Source: DATLYT01 sp035574455 (GTDB taxonomy: Bacteria; Bacteroidota; Ignavibacteria; UBA10030). From it: a DNA stretch of 7,376 nt. A program made the position numbers and the translations under genes. Location of the stretch: contig DATLYT010000046.1 of the NCBI GenBank assembly GCA_035574455.1, forward strand, positions 1 through 7,376, read 5' to 3'. Shown piece after piece: positions 7,333-7,376 of this stretch; position 1 is the first letter of the stretch; every line of letters begins with the position of its first letter. Under the pieces are notes generated by a model. It saw only the letters and a program-made list of their open reading frames with translations. It made no database searches and was not told the DNA's origin.

Positions 7333-7376
7333 ATGTCCAAAGCGATTAATATTCTATTTGTTTCGAGCGAAGTAGA
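7333..7376 (+). CDS. glgA: Probable glycogen synthase, first 14 codons only
   Basis: The ATG at 7333 opens MSKAINILFVSSEV before the window ends. NILFVSSEV is the characteristic first beta-strand of GT5-family glycogen (starch) synthases, which add ADP-glucose units to glycogen; the family's KTGGLADV substrate motif would follow just outside the window. An in-frame TAG at 7324-7326 limits the start to this ATG or a GTG at 7327. An AGGTG close upstream is a weak ribosome-binding site. The gene is divergent from porU and metabolically unrelated to it. The call rests on a short but distinctive segment. Confidence 0.72.
   Translation, partial: MSKAINILFVSSEV

Noticed and set aside
1..7376. CRISPR arrays, tRNA or rRNA genes, insertion sequences
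   Set aside because: I saw no repeated spacer pattern, RNA gene signature, transposase or terminal inverted repeats; the window is ordinary chromosomal gene content.

Overview
The window looks like chromosomal DNA from a Gram-negative bacterium of the Bacteroidota/Chlorobiota/Ignavibacteriota (FCB) superphylum. The basis is two core genes of the type IX secretion system (T9SS), porU and porV, plus a T9SS-style C-terminal sorting domain (FPNPF start, GVYFYK near the end). Base composition is balanced, and porV has a clear Shine-Dalgarno sequence. That, with the sorting-domain style, leans towards a deep lineage such as Ignavibacteria or Kapabacteria rather than a classical AT-rich Bacteroidetes. 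This placement is inference.

Layout: three genes lie head to tail on the minus strand. porU (6843 to 2875) encodes the complete C25-family sortase of the T9SS attachment complex, with both catalytic residues (His839, Cys874) present. After 131 bases comes porV (2743 to 1628), the outer-membrane shuttle barrel. Four bases later a third reading frame starts at 1623 and stays open through all 541 codons to the left edge. It has a signal peptide and the conserved framework of M6 (immune-inhibitor-A-like) secreted metalloproteases. At the right edge, on the plus strand, are the first 14 codons of a probable glycogen synthase (glgA), divergent from porU.

The main surprise is the M6-like protein. 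Where the family has the zinc-binding HEFGHxxGLPD motif, this protein has SSFGSFLGLPD, so both zinc histidines and the catalytic glutamate are serine while the surrounding fold motifs are intact. It appears to be a pseudoprotease translated directly after the T9SS shuttle. Its 5' coding region also carries a perfect 13-bp stem-loop, and a terminator-like hairpin with a T-rich tail sits immediately before the porU start codon.

How the genes fit together: established T9SS biology is that PorV carries cargo with a C-terminal domain (CTD) to PorU, which cleaves the CTD and joins the cargo to the cell surface. The M6-like protein would plausibly be a cargo or an accessory surface protein of this system, but its C-terminus lies outside the window, so that is untested. 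The 489 bases between porU and glgA hold no gene I can support with confidence.
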